From an uncultured Rhodospirillaceae bacterium (GTDB lineage: Bacteria > Pseudomonadota > Alphaproteobacteria > Rhodospirillales > Magnetospirillaceae), in the NCBI GenBank assembly GCA_903924765.1, contig CAIYCT010000083.1, positions 1 to 33,420 of the forward strand: a stretch of DNA of 33,420 nucleotides, read 5' to 3'. The position numbers were made by a program, and so were the translations under genes. The notes under the pieces are model-generated. The model was not told the DNA's origin, did not search any database, and saw only the letters and a program-made list of their open reading frames with translations. Positions 1 through 8,556 of the stretch are shown here, piece by piece; within the stretch, counting starts at the first letter, position 1, and the number at the start of each line of letters is the position of its first letter.

Positions 1-1077
1 CGGTTGGGCGGCGACGAATTTACGATTCTTCTGGGAGAATTGGACGATATGGGCAGCATTGACCGCATCGCCGAGGTCCTCTTGGAAAAAGTGTCGGCGC
101 CCTATCGGCTTGATCCGGATCTGGCCTATGTTTCTGCCAGCATCGGCATTACGGTATATCCCGACGACGCCAAGGATATCGATGGATTGATGAAAAACGC
201 CGACCAGGCAATGTACGAATCCAAGAATCTGGGCCGCAATCGCTTCAATTATTTCAAACCGGCCATGCAGCAGGCGGCGCTCAATCGCGTGCATCTGGCC
301 AACGATTTGCGGGTCGCCGTCGCCGAAGGGCAATTCGTCTTGCATTACCAGCCGATTATAGATTTGGCGGCGGGAGTGATTAACAAGGCGGAAGCGCTGA
401 TCCGTTGGAATCATCCTAAACACGGTTTGGTGGGGCCGGCAGATTTCATCTCCATTGCCGAAGATACCGGTCTGATCGTCGATATCGGCGAGTGGGTGTT
501 TCGGCAGGCCGCCGTTCAAGCCGCCCATTGGCGCGCTCTGTTCAAGGGCACCATACAGATCAGCATCAATAAATCGCCGATTCAGTTCCGCGAAAACGTC
601 TCGCGCCATCAGGAATGGCTGGACCATCTGCGCGGTTTGGGGCTGAAAGGCGACAGCATCGTGGTCGAGATTACCGAAGGGTTGTTGCTGGATGCCAACG
701 CGACCATCAACAACGAACTTCTTCAGTACAAAGATTCTGGGATCCAGGTGTCCCTGGACGATTTCGGCACCGGCTATTCGTCGTTGTCCTACCTCAAGAA
801 GTTCGACATCGACTATTTAAAGATTGACCAATCCTTCGTGCGCGGATTGGCTCCCGGGTCCAACGATTTAGCCTTATGCGAAGCCATTATTGTCATGGCT
901 CACAAGCTGGGCATGAAGGTGATTGCCGAAGGCATCGAAACCACGGAACAAAGAGATTTATTGCACTCGGCCCATTGCGATTACGGCCAAGGGTATCTGT
1001 TTTCGAAGCCGGTTCCGGCGGACCAGTTCGAAGCGCTGCTAGTGGCCAACCGGTCGGCAAACGATCACAAGATTTAA
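1..1077 (+). CDS. GGDEF-EAL c-di-GMP signalling protein, 5' end outside window
   Basis: The protein makes and/or breaks down the second messenger cyclic di-GMP. The frame is open from the first base, and the first codons read RLGGDEF, so the window starts inside the diguanylate cyclase active-site loop and everything N-terminal to it is missing. The GGDEF remainder runs to about residue 85 (SIGIT and NADQAMYESK motifs). A complete EAL domain follows at about 100-350: EAL at 131-133, an SINKSP segment, EITEGLLL, DDFGTGYSSLSYL, KIDQSFV, VIAEGIET and GQGYLFSKP. All the usual phosphodiesterase metal and catalytic positions appear present, so the EAL part should be active. The I-site and any sensor domain cannot be judged. 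The TAA stop overlaps the end of the convergent lipoprotein gene by 4 bp. Confidence 0.95.
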   Translation, partial: RLGGDEFTILLGELDDMGSIDRIAEVLLEKVSAPYRLDPDLAYVSASIGITVYPDDAKDIDGLMKNADQAMYESKNLGRNRFNYFKPAMQQAALNRVHLANDLRVAVAEGQFVLHYQPIIDLAAGVINKAEALIRWNHPKHGLVGPADFISIAEDTGLIVDIGEWVFRQAAVQAAHWRALFKGTIQISINKSPIQFRENVSRHQEWLDHLRGLGLKGDSIVVEITEGLLLDANATINNELLQYKDSGIQVSLDDFGTGYSSLSYLKKFDIDYLKIDQSFVRGLAPGSNDLALCEAIIVMAHKLGMKVIAEGIETTEQRDLLHSAHCDYGQGYLFSKPVPADQFEALLVANRSANDHKI

Positions 1078-1601
1078 AAATGATCGGCGATGCTGAAATC
1101 GGCGAAGGCGATGCTCAGGCGATCACAGCCGGTCTCGACTTTATGGCGGTGGACGGTGATGGAGCGGTCCTTGTCGATCCACACATATTCGGTCAAATCT
1201 GTTCCATCCGAGGAGGCGCCAGACGATTCGTCGCCATAGTCCCGCCTCAGCGAGTCCAAGGTGCGATTGAAGCGGCGGTCGCATTCCGCCTCGGGCACCA
1301 GGGTGGCAGGGCCACCGGCCACCATGGGCCGCGCCGCAACGACGATGGCGGCAACCCTGGTTTTGATCATTTGAGCCGATACGTACCAGCGATCGCCATT
1401 GGCCATGGTCTCGTAATCCAAGGTCCGTCCGGTGAAGCTGTAATACAGGTTGTCTTTTTCCAGCGCGGTTTTGGCGTCTTGTAGAGATTCGCCCAGCTTT
1501 AGGGTGCCGAAGCCTTGGATTTTTTGTTGGTTGGGAACAGGGGCGGGTGTCGTACACGAACAGAGTAGAGCGAGAACGAGCCCATAAGAGGCGGCTTTCA
1601 T
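1074..1601 (-). CDS. Small lipoprotein of unknown function
   Basis: This encodes a 175-residue predicted lipoprotein. The N-terminus is a short hydrophobic signal (SYGLVLALLCSC) ending in a lipobox-like LCSC with the lipidated cysteine at about residue 16, followed by a Pro-rich linker (TTPAPVPN). The remainder has alternating charged and hydrophobic stretches and two further cysteines, with no domain I recognise. The ATG is preceded by GAGG at a spacing of 5, which supports this start. Its last 4 bp overlap the convergent GGDEF-EAL gene. It lies 86 bp downstream of the two-component sensor gene on the same strand and could be read through from it. The function is not known; membrane anchoring is inferred from the signal alone. 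Confidence 0.8.
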   Translation of the reverse strand: MKAASYGLVLALLCSCTTPAPVPNQQKIQGFGTLKLGESLQDAKTALEKDNLYYSFTGRTLDYETMANGDRWYVSAQMIKTRVAAIVVAARPMVAGGPATLVPEAECDRRFNRTLDSLRRDYGDESSGASSDGTDLTEYVWIDKDRSITVHRHKVETGCDRLSIAFADFSIADHF

Positions 1602-1687
1602 GGGAACCTCGTGCGTGAAGGATGCGAACGCCTAACACACTAGGACCAAGGCCGTTAAAAAATCGTCAGCACCCGATGCGGTTTCCG

Positions 1688-3094
1688 TCAAACTGGAAGC
1701 GTCACCGTAACACGCAAACCACCTAAAGGACTGTCATCCAAGACGATGTCGCCGCCATGGGCGCGAACGGCGGCGCGGGCGATGGACAGGCCCAATCCAT
1801 TGCCACCGGTGTCGCGATTGCGGGATTTTTCCAAGCGGACGAACGGCGAAAAGACTTTTTCACGAAAGTGCGGGGGAATTCCCGGCCCAGAATCCTCAAT
1901 CACCAAAACACAGTCATTGGCGCATTGGGACAAATCGATGTGCGCGGTTCCGCCGTATTTATTGGCGTTGTCGATCAAATTGACCACCACCCGTTTGATC
2001 GACAAGGGATGGGCGCGCAGCAGCAGGGAGTGTGGCCCTGTGTAATCAAGCGTTGCGCCCATTTCGCTGAAATCCTCGACTGTGCCTTGCACCAAGGTAG
2101 CGATGTCCACCAAACGGCGGTCTTCTTGGGCGATGGTATCGTTGGCGAAGATCATGGTCGAGGCGATTAACCGTTCCATTTCGTCCAAATCTTCAAGCAT
2201 GCGCGTCCGTTCGACGGAATCCTCAATGAATTCCAGACGCAGACGCAGTCGGGTAATGGGCGTCCGCAAGTCATGGGAGATGGCCGCCAGCATATGGGTA
2301 CGGTCTTCCACCAACCGGCGGATTCGGTCGCGCATGATGTTGAAAGCACGGGCAGCTTGGCGGAATTCCAGCGGGCCGGTTTCGAGCAAACCCGGAGCGG
2401 CCACATCACGCCCCAGACGGTCGGCCGCTTCGGCGAAGCGCTTGACAGGTTGGGACAAGCGACTGACCGCCCACAAGGCGATCAACGCCACCAAGACCAT
2501 GGACAACAAGGTTTGAGTGACGAAGCGGGGATGAAGAAAAAATGGACCGGGATGGCGCAAGGCAATGACTCCATTAAGCCATGTGCCATCGGTTAAATGA
2601 ATGGACATCCATAACATGGATCGAAAATCTGATTTGTTTGGCAGGCGAGGATCGGGATCAAGGGGCAGGGGGGTGCCCGCGTGCAGACGGTTGACCAGAC
2701 CGTCTTCGCCTGACTCCGTTAAAATCGAGCGAATCGCCCGGTCAGGCAAGTCCCCCCGCAATTGACGGGGAATTTCCCCGCCATCGCTATTTTGTTCCGA
2801 TTCAGAAACAATAGCGCTGGGGCCGATCTCGAAGTGCATGCGAGCGAGTTTTAGATGCCACAGCAAATCCGGCCTGAGGGAAGGTGGGGCCGCATCGACC
2901 GCGCGAACCGTGCCGGCCAAGATATCGGCCAAATGTTTGGTTTGCTGCGCGTGAAACGCGTCATCACGTTGGGAAAGAAACAGCAAATAGAGCAATAACA
3001 GCGACAGGCCGATGGCGCCCAATAAAATCAGGGCGGTGCGTCTTACGACCGTGTCAAGCATAAGCCACGATGAGATGAAGAGCTTGGACTTCAT
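1688..3094 (-). CDS. EnvZ-type membrane sensor histidine kinase
   Basis: This is a 468-residue sensor kinase that should phosphorylate the response regulator encoded just upstream. TM1 is at about residues 19-41, a periplasmic loop of about 150 residues follows, TM2 is at about 192-212, and a HAMP domain (SQPVKRFAEAADRLG) comes next. The HisKA H-box AAISHDLRTPITRL places the phospho-acceptor at His274. The ATPase part has the N-box NLIDNANKYGG (371-381), the G1 box DSGPGIP (401-407) and the G2 box GGNGLGLSIA (430-439), so all catalytic motifs are intact. The start ATG overlaps the regulator stop (ATGA) and has a GGAGG ribosome site inside the last codons of the regulator, so the two genes are translationally coupled. 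The periplasmic sensor region does not tell me the signal. Confidence 0.95.
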   Translation of the reverse strand: MKSKLFISSWLMLDTVVRRTALILLGAIGLSLLLLYLLFLSQRDDAFHAQQTKHLADILAGTVRAVDAAPPSLRPDLLWHLKLARMHFEIGPSAIVSESEQNSDGGEIPRQLRGDLPDRAIRSILTESGEDGLVNRLHAGTPLPLDPDPRLPNKSDFRSMLWMSIHLTDGTWLNGVIALRHPGPFFLHPRFVTQTLLSMVLVALIALWAVSRLSQPVKRFAEAADRLGRDVAAPGLLETGPLEFRQAARAFNIMRDRIRRLVEDRTHMLAAISHDLRTPITRLRLRLEFIEDSVERTRMLEDLDEMERLIASTMIFANDTIAQEDRRLVDIATLVQGTVEDFSEMGATLDYTGPHSLLLRAHPLSIKRVVVNLIDNANKYGGTAHIDLSQCANDCVLVIEDSGPGIPPHFREKVFSPFVRLEKSRNRDTGGNGLGLSIARAAVRAHGGDIVLDDSPLGGLRVTVTLPV

Positions 3095-3834
3095 TTGACC
3101 TCCACGGACGGTGTGAAGAGATAACCGCCGCCACGCACGGTTTTGATCAATTGCGGTTCCTTGGCATCATCATTCAATTTGCGCCGCAAGCGGCTGATTT
3201 GTATGTCGATGGACCGATCGAACGGAATAGCGTTGCGGCCGCGCGCCAAATCGAGCAATTGGTCGCGGGAGAGAATCCGGCGCGGATGATCGATTAACGC
3301 TTTTAGCATATCGAACTCGCCAGCCGACAAAATCACCACGATTCCGTCGGGGGAAATCAAATCGCGGGTGGCCAAGGACAAAGTCCATCCGGCGAAACAC
3401 CGCGCCATGCCAGGATAGTCGGAAGAGGGCAAGCCGCTTGGCTCCGTGTTCGCTTTCGGCTCGTGGCTTCGCCGTAGCACCGCTTTGATGCGGGCCAGCA
3501 ATTCGCGGGGATTGAACGGTTTGGCCAAATAATCGTCGGCGCCAATTTCCAAACCGACGATGCGGTCTGTATCCTCCCCCAAGGCGGTCAGAAATATGAT
3601 CGGGGTCAAGTTGCCGCGGCCACGCAAGCGACGGGTCAATTCCAGACCGTCCTCGCCCGGCATCATTATGTCCATGACGATCAGGTCTACTTGATTTTGC
3701 GCCATAATTTGAAAGGCTTGGTCGGAATTGGCGGCGGTTTGAACGCGCATGCCGTGTTGGGTCAAAAAGCGCGACGTCAGTTCGCCAATTTCCAAATCAT
3801 CGTCGATGAACAAAAGAAAGGGGGCTGTATTCAT
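3091..3834 (-). CDS. OmpR-family response regulator
   Basis: This is a 247-residue DNA-binding response regulator, first gene of the two-component operon. The receiver domain (1-120) has the acidic pocket FIDDD (10-13), the phospho-acceptor Asp55 in VMDIMMPGEDG, and the conserved Lys105 in LAKPF. The C-terminal winged helix (about 150-243) carries the usual LSAGEFDMLKALIDHP, LSRDQLLDLARG, RSIDIQISRLRRKL and IKTVRGGGYLF segments. A roughly 30-residue linker separates the domains. There is no clear ribosome site before the ATG. Two TGTAAC direct repeats spaced by one helical turn lie 47-62 bp upstream of the start and could be an autoregulatory site. The target genes cannot be told from the window. 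Confidence 0.96.
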   Translation of the reverse strand: MNTAPFLLFIDDDLEIGELTSRFLTQHGMRVQTAANSDQAFQIMAQNQVDLIVMDIMMPGEDGLELTRRLRGRGNLTPIIFLTALGEDTDRIVGLEIGADDYLAKPFNPRELLARIKAVLRRSHEPKANTEPSGLPSSDYPGMARCFAGWTLSLATRDLISPDGIVVILSAGEFDMLKALIDHPRRILSRDQLLDLARGRNAIPFDRSIDIQISRLRRKLNDDAKEPQLIKTVRGGGYLFTPSVEVK

Positions 3835-3880
3835 AAGAGCTGAGTATATCCATCCAAGGGGAATGGCTGGACAAGATAAT

Positions 3881-3896
3881 TGTAACTCTCTGTAAC
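3881..3896 (-). promoter_or_regulatory. Direct-repeat site upstream of the two-component operon
   Basis: TGTAAC occurs at 3881-3886 and again at 3891-3896, a 10-bp period. Read on the minus strand, toward the regulator gene, this is GTTACA-N4-GTTACA, which contains TACA-N6-TACA. Tandem hexamers one helical turn apart are the usual target of OmpR/PhoB-class regulators, so binding by the adjacent regulator is a reasonable inference. It is not proven. Confidence 0.5.
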
Positions 3897-3916
3897 GACC
3901 AACGCCGCGTGAGGGA

Positions 3917-4432
3917 TCAGAGAGTGTTCAATTGGCTGAGGATAGTCGTATCCTCGTATTTGCCGTTCAGGTAGATAGCGCGCCTAAGGCGCCCTTCGAC
4001 GGTGAAGCCCGCTTTCAGGTAGGCGCGCAACGCTCGGCCATTGTCGCCGATGATCATCATGGTCAGGCGTTGCAGGTTCAATTCTTGCCAGCAATAGGCC
4101 ACGCATAGCGTCAAAGCTTCCCTGCCATAGCCCGTGCCGCGATTTTCGCTGTCGCCGATCATGATGCCAATTTCGGCAGACCGATAAATGGGGTGGATGT
4201 TGGTGACCTGCACATAGCCCAACAAAGCCAGATCGCCTTGCTTGCGAATGGAAAAGACTACTCGGGAGGGATCCTTGCCGATGGTGTTGAACCATTCGTC
4301 GAAATTGCCTTGGCTCACAGGGCGATAGAGCCCATCCAGCCGCATGACTTCGGCACTGTTGTGCCAATTGAAAATGATCCCAGCATCGCTATGCAGCATG
4401 GGCCCCAAACAGACGGTCTTGCCAATCAACAC
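3917..4432 (-). CDS. GNAT-family N-acetyltransferase (RimJ/RimL-like)
   Basis: This is a 171-residue acetyltransferase of the GNAT fold, using acetyl-CoA to modify an amino group on an unknown substrate. Seen in the sequence: an N-terminal strand with VCLGPMLHSDAGIIFNW, the acceptor-side segment, IGIMIGDSENRGTGYGREAL (the acetyl-CoA binding loop, R/Q-x-x-G-x-G/A type), and the C-terminal YLKAGFTVEGRLRRA typical of RimJ/RimL-like and sugar-amine acetylating members. The start appears to be GTG, with AAGG about 10 bases before it. The gene lies 11 bp after the stop of the LTXXQ protein on the same strand, so both are probably cotranscribed. Substrate options include ribosomal protein N-termini and amino sugars; the sequence does not decide. 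Confidence 0.88.
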   Translation of the reverse strand: MLIGKTVCLGPMLHSDAGIIFNWHNSAEVMRLDGLYRPVSQGNFDEWFNTIGKDPSRVVFSIRKQGDLALLGYVQVTNIHPIYRSAEIGIMIGDSENRGTGYGREALTLCVAYCWQELNLQRLTMMIIGDNGRALRAYLKAGFTVEGRLRRAIYLNGKYEDTTILSQLNTL

Positions 4433-4443
4433 GGTCGTGACCC

Positions 4444-4977
4444 TTATTCGATTCGGTGATGCGCCCAGTCCCGATGACGATGCCCAAAAGAGCCGTCATG
4501 GCGATCCATCACCGCCTTTTGTTCGGGCGAAAGGGAGTCGTATAAAGCCTGCAAAGCAGGACGAGCGCTTTGGATGTCGTGAAGTTTGGCGGTTAAGCGC
4601 CGCTCCATTTGTGTCTCGCGAACCAGGACGGTGGGCCGCGCGTCCGGCTTGACCGTGATTTGCAAACATGACTGGCGTTCGTCGGCCAAGGACTCGACTT
4701 TGATTTTGCGCCATTGGGCCCACAGACCCTTTTGTTTATCGGTCAAATCCAGCTTCGCTTCCAATTCGGCCAATTTGCCGATGCGATGGGCATAGTGGTC
4801 GGAACACCGGATTTTATGGATCTCCTCAACGCTTTTTCCGGACTCTTGGCCCCAGCCGTTATGGTGGGTTTGGTCCATGGGCGTGGATTGCGCCCACGCT
4901 GTCGCCGAGAAAACAACGGTGAATGAAAATATAAGCGCGAGTTTGGGAGCGTACACGATCACCTGCCAGGAAAACAT
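4444..4977 (-). CDS. Periplasmic LTXXQ-motif (Spy/CpxP-like) protein
   Basis: The open frame extends up to 5142, but the ATG at 4977 is chosen because it starts a clean signal peptide (YAPKLALIFSFTVVFSATAWA, cleavage after AWA). The mature protein of about 150 residues is helical and highly charged, with two LTXXQ-like motifs, LDLTDKQKGLW and LSPEQKAVM, which define the Spy/CpxP fold of periplasmic stress-response chaperones. The tail is His-rich (GHRHRDWAHHR), and HH also occurs soon after cleavage, so metal contact is possible but unproven. The longer frame would overlap the start of the divergent TPR gene, another argument for the shorter start. AAGG stands about 12 bases upstream of the ATG, a weak ribosome site. 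The GNAT gene follows 11 bp downstream. Confidence 0.82.
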   Translation of the reverse strand: MFSWQVIVYAPKLALIFSFTVVFSATAWAQSTPMDQTHHNGWGQESGKSVEEIHKIRCSDHYAHRIGKLAELEAKLDLTDKQKGLWAQWRKIKVESLADERQSCLQITVKPDARPTVLVRETQMERRLTAKLHDIQSARPALQALYDSLSPEQKAVMDRHDGSFGHRHRDWAHHRIE

Positions 4978-5105
4978 CAAGACAGGCACCTTAGTCTCTC
5001 TATGTATCTCGATTATTGCAGGACGTATGCGAGATTTATTGTCCAGACGCGCAGAATTGTTACGAAGCGACATCATGGCGATACCGGCGGCGTCTATGAA
5101 AAAGC

Positions 5106-6020
5106 ATGAGCAATGTTGCGCATAACGCCGATCAAAATCCATTGCAGGCCGCTATTCAATCCGCTCTGGCAGGGCAATTGGAGGTGGTGGAATCGGTGTG
5201 TCGAAGTCAAGTGGATGGTGAAAAAGCGCTGGCTTTTTCCTTGTGCGCAATTGGTCGGGCCTGTGCCGGCCAAAATCATCAAAAGATTGCGGAAGATCTA
5301 TTTCGTCGCGCCTTGGCGGTGGATCCCGATTGTTTGGACGCCCTTGCTAATTTGGGAACATTGTTGGTCTGGCAGCGGAATTTTCAGCATGGTTTGCGGC
5401 ACTTGGATGCAGCGCTGACACTGGCCCCTGGAAATTATCATTGCTTGATCCATGCCGGGCAAGCTCTGATGGCATTGGATCGGCAGGAGCTTGCCTTGCA
5501 ACGCTATGATGCGGCTCTGACGATCAGCCCCAAAACCGGCAGTCTTCTGTTCATTACCGGTAATATCCTATTGAATTTGGGACGTCTGGGGCAAGCGGCA
5601 GAGCGGTTCGAACAGTGCTTGGCGACTGAACCTGAGAACGTAAACGCCTTGAACAATCTGGGCGCGGTTCTCAATGAGCAGCGCCGATTTTCGGACGGTT
5701 TGGCCGTGCTGGAACATGCCAAACTGTTGCTGCCCGAATCTGTCTCGGTCGTCGGAAACATGTGCGTGGCGCTCAATGAATTGGAACGCTTCGCCGAAAC
5801 CTTGGATTTGTGCGCTGCAATTGCCGAACGTCCGGATCTACCAGCCAAGATTCACAACAATTACGCCAACGCTCTCAAGGAAACGGGGCGTCACCATCAA
5901 GCCCTGTTTCATTATGGCCAAGCGGTCGATTCCATGCCCGAAGAGCAGCAAAGCTTACTCTCCCTATCTGGAAAAACTACGCCAAGCGCTTGCTGGCGCA
6001 GAGGACCGCTAAATCCATAG
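5106..6020 (+). CDS. Tetratricopeptide repeat protein, probable 3' frameshift
   Basis: This is a 304-residue all-helical protein with about six TPR units between residues 35 and 280 (for example IAEDLFRRALAVDPDCLDAL, ALQRYDAALTISPKTGSLL, AAERFEQCLATEPENVNAL), a protein-protein interaction scaffold. There is no signal peptide. An in-frame TGA lies just upstream of the ATG, so the start cannot be earlier. The last 22 residues (from about 283) lose helical character and become Ser/Thr/Arg/Pro-rich. Reading one base further on from the AAA at 5950-5952 instead gives AYSPYLEKLRQALAGAEDR and a stop at 6010-6012, a natural amphipathic C-terminal helix. I infer a one-base insertion or sequencing error near 5950. 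The MCP gene converges 8 bp downstream. Confidence 0.88.
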   Translation: MSNVAHNADQNPLQAAIQSALAGQLEVVESVCRSQVDGEKALAFSLCAIGRACAGQNHQKIAEDLFRRALAVDPDCLDALANLGTLLVWQRNFQHGLRHLDAALTLAPGNYHCLIHAGQALMALDRQELALQRYDAALTISPKTGSLLFITGNILLNLGRLGQAAERFEQCLATEPENVNALNNLGAVLNEQRRFSDGLAVLEHAKLLLPESVSVVGNMCVALNELERFAETLDLCAAIAERPDLPAKIHNNYANALKETGRHHQALFHYGQAVDSMPEEQQSLLSLSGKTTPSACWRRGPLNP

Positions 6021-6028
6021 AAAGCTGG

Positions 6029-7159
6029 CTACTGGGCTTCCTGAAACAAGGCGCCTAAGATTTCCAGCACGTCATGAGAGGCTATCTCCATACTTTCCAC
6101 CTCCCGCAGGGCACCGTCGAGATCACCTTGATCATGCAGATCCAAAGCACGTTTGCCGTGTTGGTGGACCAAGGCGTGGGGAGCGTCTAGACGATGGAAG
6201 GACGGTAATCTGCCGATGGAACCATCCTTGGCGGTCAGATACCATTTGCCCAAGCGACAGCCGCGATGGTCGGGCAATTCATGGGAATGAAGGGCCTTGC
6301 GGCCAAGCACGCCGTCCAGAACACGTTTGATGAACGCCACATGGTCCGAGCGTCCGAACGCTAAGATGGCTTGGTCGCTGGTGCAATCCTCGTAGCTTTT
6401 CAACTGCGTGGTCAGCATGCCAAATGTGTGATCCAAACTGCCCAGAATCAGTTCTACTTCAGAATTGTTTTCGCTCGAAAGATGGGCGATGGATCCAACG
6501 CCTTGAGCGATTTCATCGGCGGCGGCTTGCTGTTGACCCAAAATCCCGGCGATTTCCTGCATGCGATGGGTCACGCTATCGGCGCGATGAGCGATGACGG
6601 CGATTTGCTCGCCGGTTTCGGCGATGACTTTTTCGCCCTCTTCCACCGCCGCGGCGCTGGTTTCCATGGTCGAAACGATGGACGCGATTTCCGTGCGCAG
6701 GGTTTCGATCAGCGAGCGGATATCGACGGTGGCTTTGGCGGTTTGGTTGGCTAGGCTTTTCACTTCGCCCGCCACAACGGCAAAACCCTTGCCCGCTTCT
6801 CCGGCCCGGGCCGCTTCGATGGTGGCGTTTAATGCCAATAGGTTGGTTTGTTTGGCGATTGCCTCGATGGTGTTCAAGATCGAACCGATGCGCGCCGACG
6901 CCTCGGACAGCCGCTCAACCTTTTCCGCAGCGGAACGAACTGTGTCGGCGATGGTGTGTACGGTGGCAACGGCGCGGTCGGCTGATTGGCGACCGTGAGC
7001 GGCAATGTCGCGGGCCTCGTCGGCATCGCTGGCCGCGCTTTGGCTACTATTTGCGATTTCAGCCACCGAAGCGACCATCTCTTGTGTGGCCGAAGCCAAG
7101 GCTTGGGTGCGGGTGTTGACCTCGCCAGTACCCCTGCTGATGGAGGATATTTTTGACAT
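6029..7159 (-). CDS. Soluble methyl-accepting chemoreceptor with C-terminal CZB domain
   Basis: This is a chemotaxis transducer that controls CheA through its signalling hairpin. No transmembrane segment is visible. The coiled-coil signalling domain (about 1-250) includes the highly conserved tip [19 protein letters not shown] followed by [15 protein letters not shown]. The C-terminal about 120 residues form a chemoreceptor zinc-binding (CZB) domain: [12 protein letters not shown], the CRLGKWY motif supplying the cysteine ligand, and later histidines ([16 protein letters not shown]). The ATG at 7159 has no good ribosome site. The frame stays open upstream to 7258 and encodes chemoreceptor-like residues ([14 protein letters not shown]) behind a strong AAAGGAGGAGGG at 7224-7235, but no ATG, GTG or TTG occurs in that stretch. 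The true start may be lost or non-standard. Confidence 0.92.
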   Translation of the reverse strand: MSKISSISRGTGEVNTRTQALASATQEMVASVAEIANSSQSAASDADEARDIAAHGRQSADRAVATVHTIADTVRSAAEKVERLSEASARIGSILNTIEAIAKQTNLLALNATIEAARAGEAGKGFAVVAGEVKSLANQTAKATVDIRSLIETLRTEIASIVSTMETSAAAVEEGEKVIAETGEQIAVIAHRADSVTHRMQEIAGILGQQQAAADEIAQGVGSIAHLSSENNSEVELILGSLDHTFGMLTTQLKSYEDCTSDQAILAFGRSDHVAFIKRVLDGVLGRKALHSHELPDHRGCRLGKWYLTAKDGSIGRLPSFHRLDAPHALVHQHGKRALDLHDQGDLDGALREVESMEIASHDVLEILGALFQEAQ

Positions 7160-7314
7160 GCATCCAATGGCGTCAACAGCTACATCGACCGCTACCTTAA
7201 GGTCTTTAGTCCGAGAATCCGATCCCTCCTCCTTTAAATTATTTATTGTTGTATGAGTTTATATATAGGAATGTTCTAATTATAAAAATGATATTTTATA
7301 CACACTCTACGACT

Positions 7315-8415
7315 TTAATCGATAGCCGCATCCATCAGCATGGTTTTGAACAGGCCGACGAAATGCTGATCCAAGTGATTTTTCATTTGATCGGTCATGA
7401 TGCCTAAAGCTGTCTCCGCTTCCATGGCCGGTTTGTAGACACGGCGGTCGGTCAAGGCGCTGAACACATCGACGATCGACGCCATGCGGGCCAAATCGTT
7501 CAGTTCGCCGCCCTTCAGTCCGTTGGGATAGCCGGTGCCGTCCAATTTCTCGTGATGTTGGGCGGCGATGATGATGACCGGCTTGGGAATTTCCGGGCTG
7601 CTGTTCAGGAATTTAATCGTTTCTGTAACGTGACTTTTCATTACCTTGAATTCTTCTTCGCTCAGACGGCCGGGTTTGTTCAGCACCTTGTGCGGGATCG
7701 AGATCTTGCCGGTATCGTGCAACAGGCCGCCGCTAGCCAATATTAATTGATCTTCCTTTTTCAAGCCCAGCGTGTGGCCGAATAACGACAGCAGGGTCGC
7801 CACTCGTAGCGAGTGGGCGTAAGAGTAATTGTCGTGTTCCTTAACGCCGTTCATGAAGCCCTTGAAATCATTCTTGGCGACGGCATCGACCAGAGGCGCG
7901 CAGGCGTCTTTGACCGAGTCGAACGGCACTTCCTCACCCGCAGCGATATAATCCGAGATGTTGTTGAACGCTTCCACCGTGCCTTTCAACACCACCCGGT
8001 CGTTTTCCGGCAATTTGTCCCACGAAGCTTCGACCGACTTGTTGACCAGACCAGTGACGGTTTTGATCAGGGACGACCTGCGGAATGGTTTGGTCAGGCA
8101 GCCGGCGGCACCGCAATGGCGCAATTCGGCGTCAATCTCGATCGCTTCGCGCTTTGTGGTGATGACGATGGGAGTTGCTGCCAACTCGGGAAAATGCCGG
8201 AGCTTCTCGACAAAATCGAATCCGCCTTTAGGCGCTGTTAGTTCGTCCACCAACAAAACGGAGGGCGGAGCAATGCGAAGCGCGGTGATCGCCAAGTCGG
8301 AATCGGCGAATTCGTTGACGCGGTATAGGGATAATAGCGACTGTACCACCTCGGCGCGGAATACCGGGTTTGAATCAACGACGGCAATCAGGGCAACAGT
8401 TGGAATGATGGCCAT
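7315..8415 (-). CDS. Receiver-HD-GYP protein, predicted c-di-GMP phosphodiesterase
   Basis: This is an RpfG-like regulator of 366 residues. The N-terminal receiver domain (about 1-120) is divergent: VVDSNPVF keeps one acidic residue, VLLVDEL provides the likely phospho-acceptor Asp, and CLTKPF the conserved Lys. A helical linker of about 60 residues leads to an HD-GYP domain (about 185-360) with HDNYSYAHSLRV, GGLLHDTGKISIPHKVL, HHEKLDGTGYPNGLKG and VDVFSALTDRRVYKP. The HD pair, the following histidines and the GYP triplet are all present, so hydrolysis of c-di-GMP is expected. The frame also allows a TTG start three codons earlier (8424); ATG at 8415 is preferred by codon type, and neither has a strong ribosome site. 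The downstream chemoreceptor on the same strand makes a motility or surface-behaviour role plausible. Confidence 0.92.
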   Translation of the reverse strand: MAIIPTVALIAVVDSNPVFRAEVVQSLLSLYRVNEFADSDLAITALRIAPPSVLLVDELTAPKGGFDFVEKLRHFPELAATPIVITTKREAIEIDAELRHCGAAGCLTKPFRRSSLIKTVTGLVNKSVEASWDKLPENDRVVLKGTVEAFNNISDYIAAGEEVPFDSVKDACAPLVDAVAKNDFKGFMNGVKEHDNYSYAHSLRVATLLSLFGHTLGLKKEDQLILASGGLLHDTGKISIPHKVLNKPGRLSEEEFKVMKSHVTETIKFLNSSPEIPKPVIIIAAQHHEKLDGTGYPNGLKGGELNDLARMASIVDVFSALTDRRVYKPAMEAETALGIMTDQMKNHLDQHFVGLFKTMLMDAAID

Positions 8416-8556
8416 GGGCCGCAATCTTTTGTAAGAAATTGAGAGAGTACGTCGACGGTTTGATCTCGGAACAAACCGCGATTATTTACGAAGCACTACA
8501 AAAAGATAAGGGGGATTTAACCTGCGCACAAGCGATTGATCATGGTGATTGAGAGC

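Noticed and set aside
876..1484. Plus-strand open frame spanning the end of the GGDEF-EAL gene and the lipoprotein gene
   Set aside because: It overlaps two better-supported genes in other frames and has no ribosome site or family motif.
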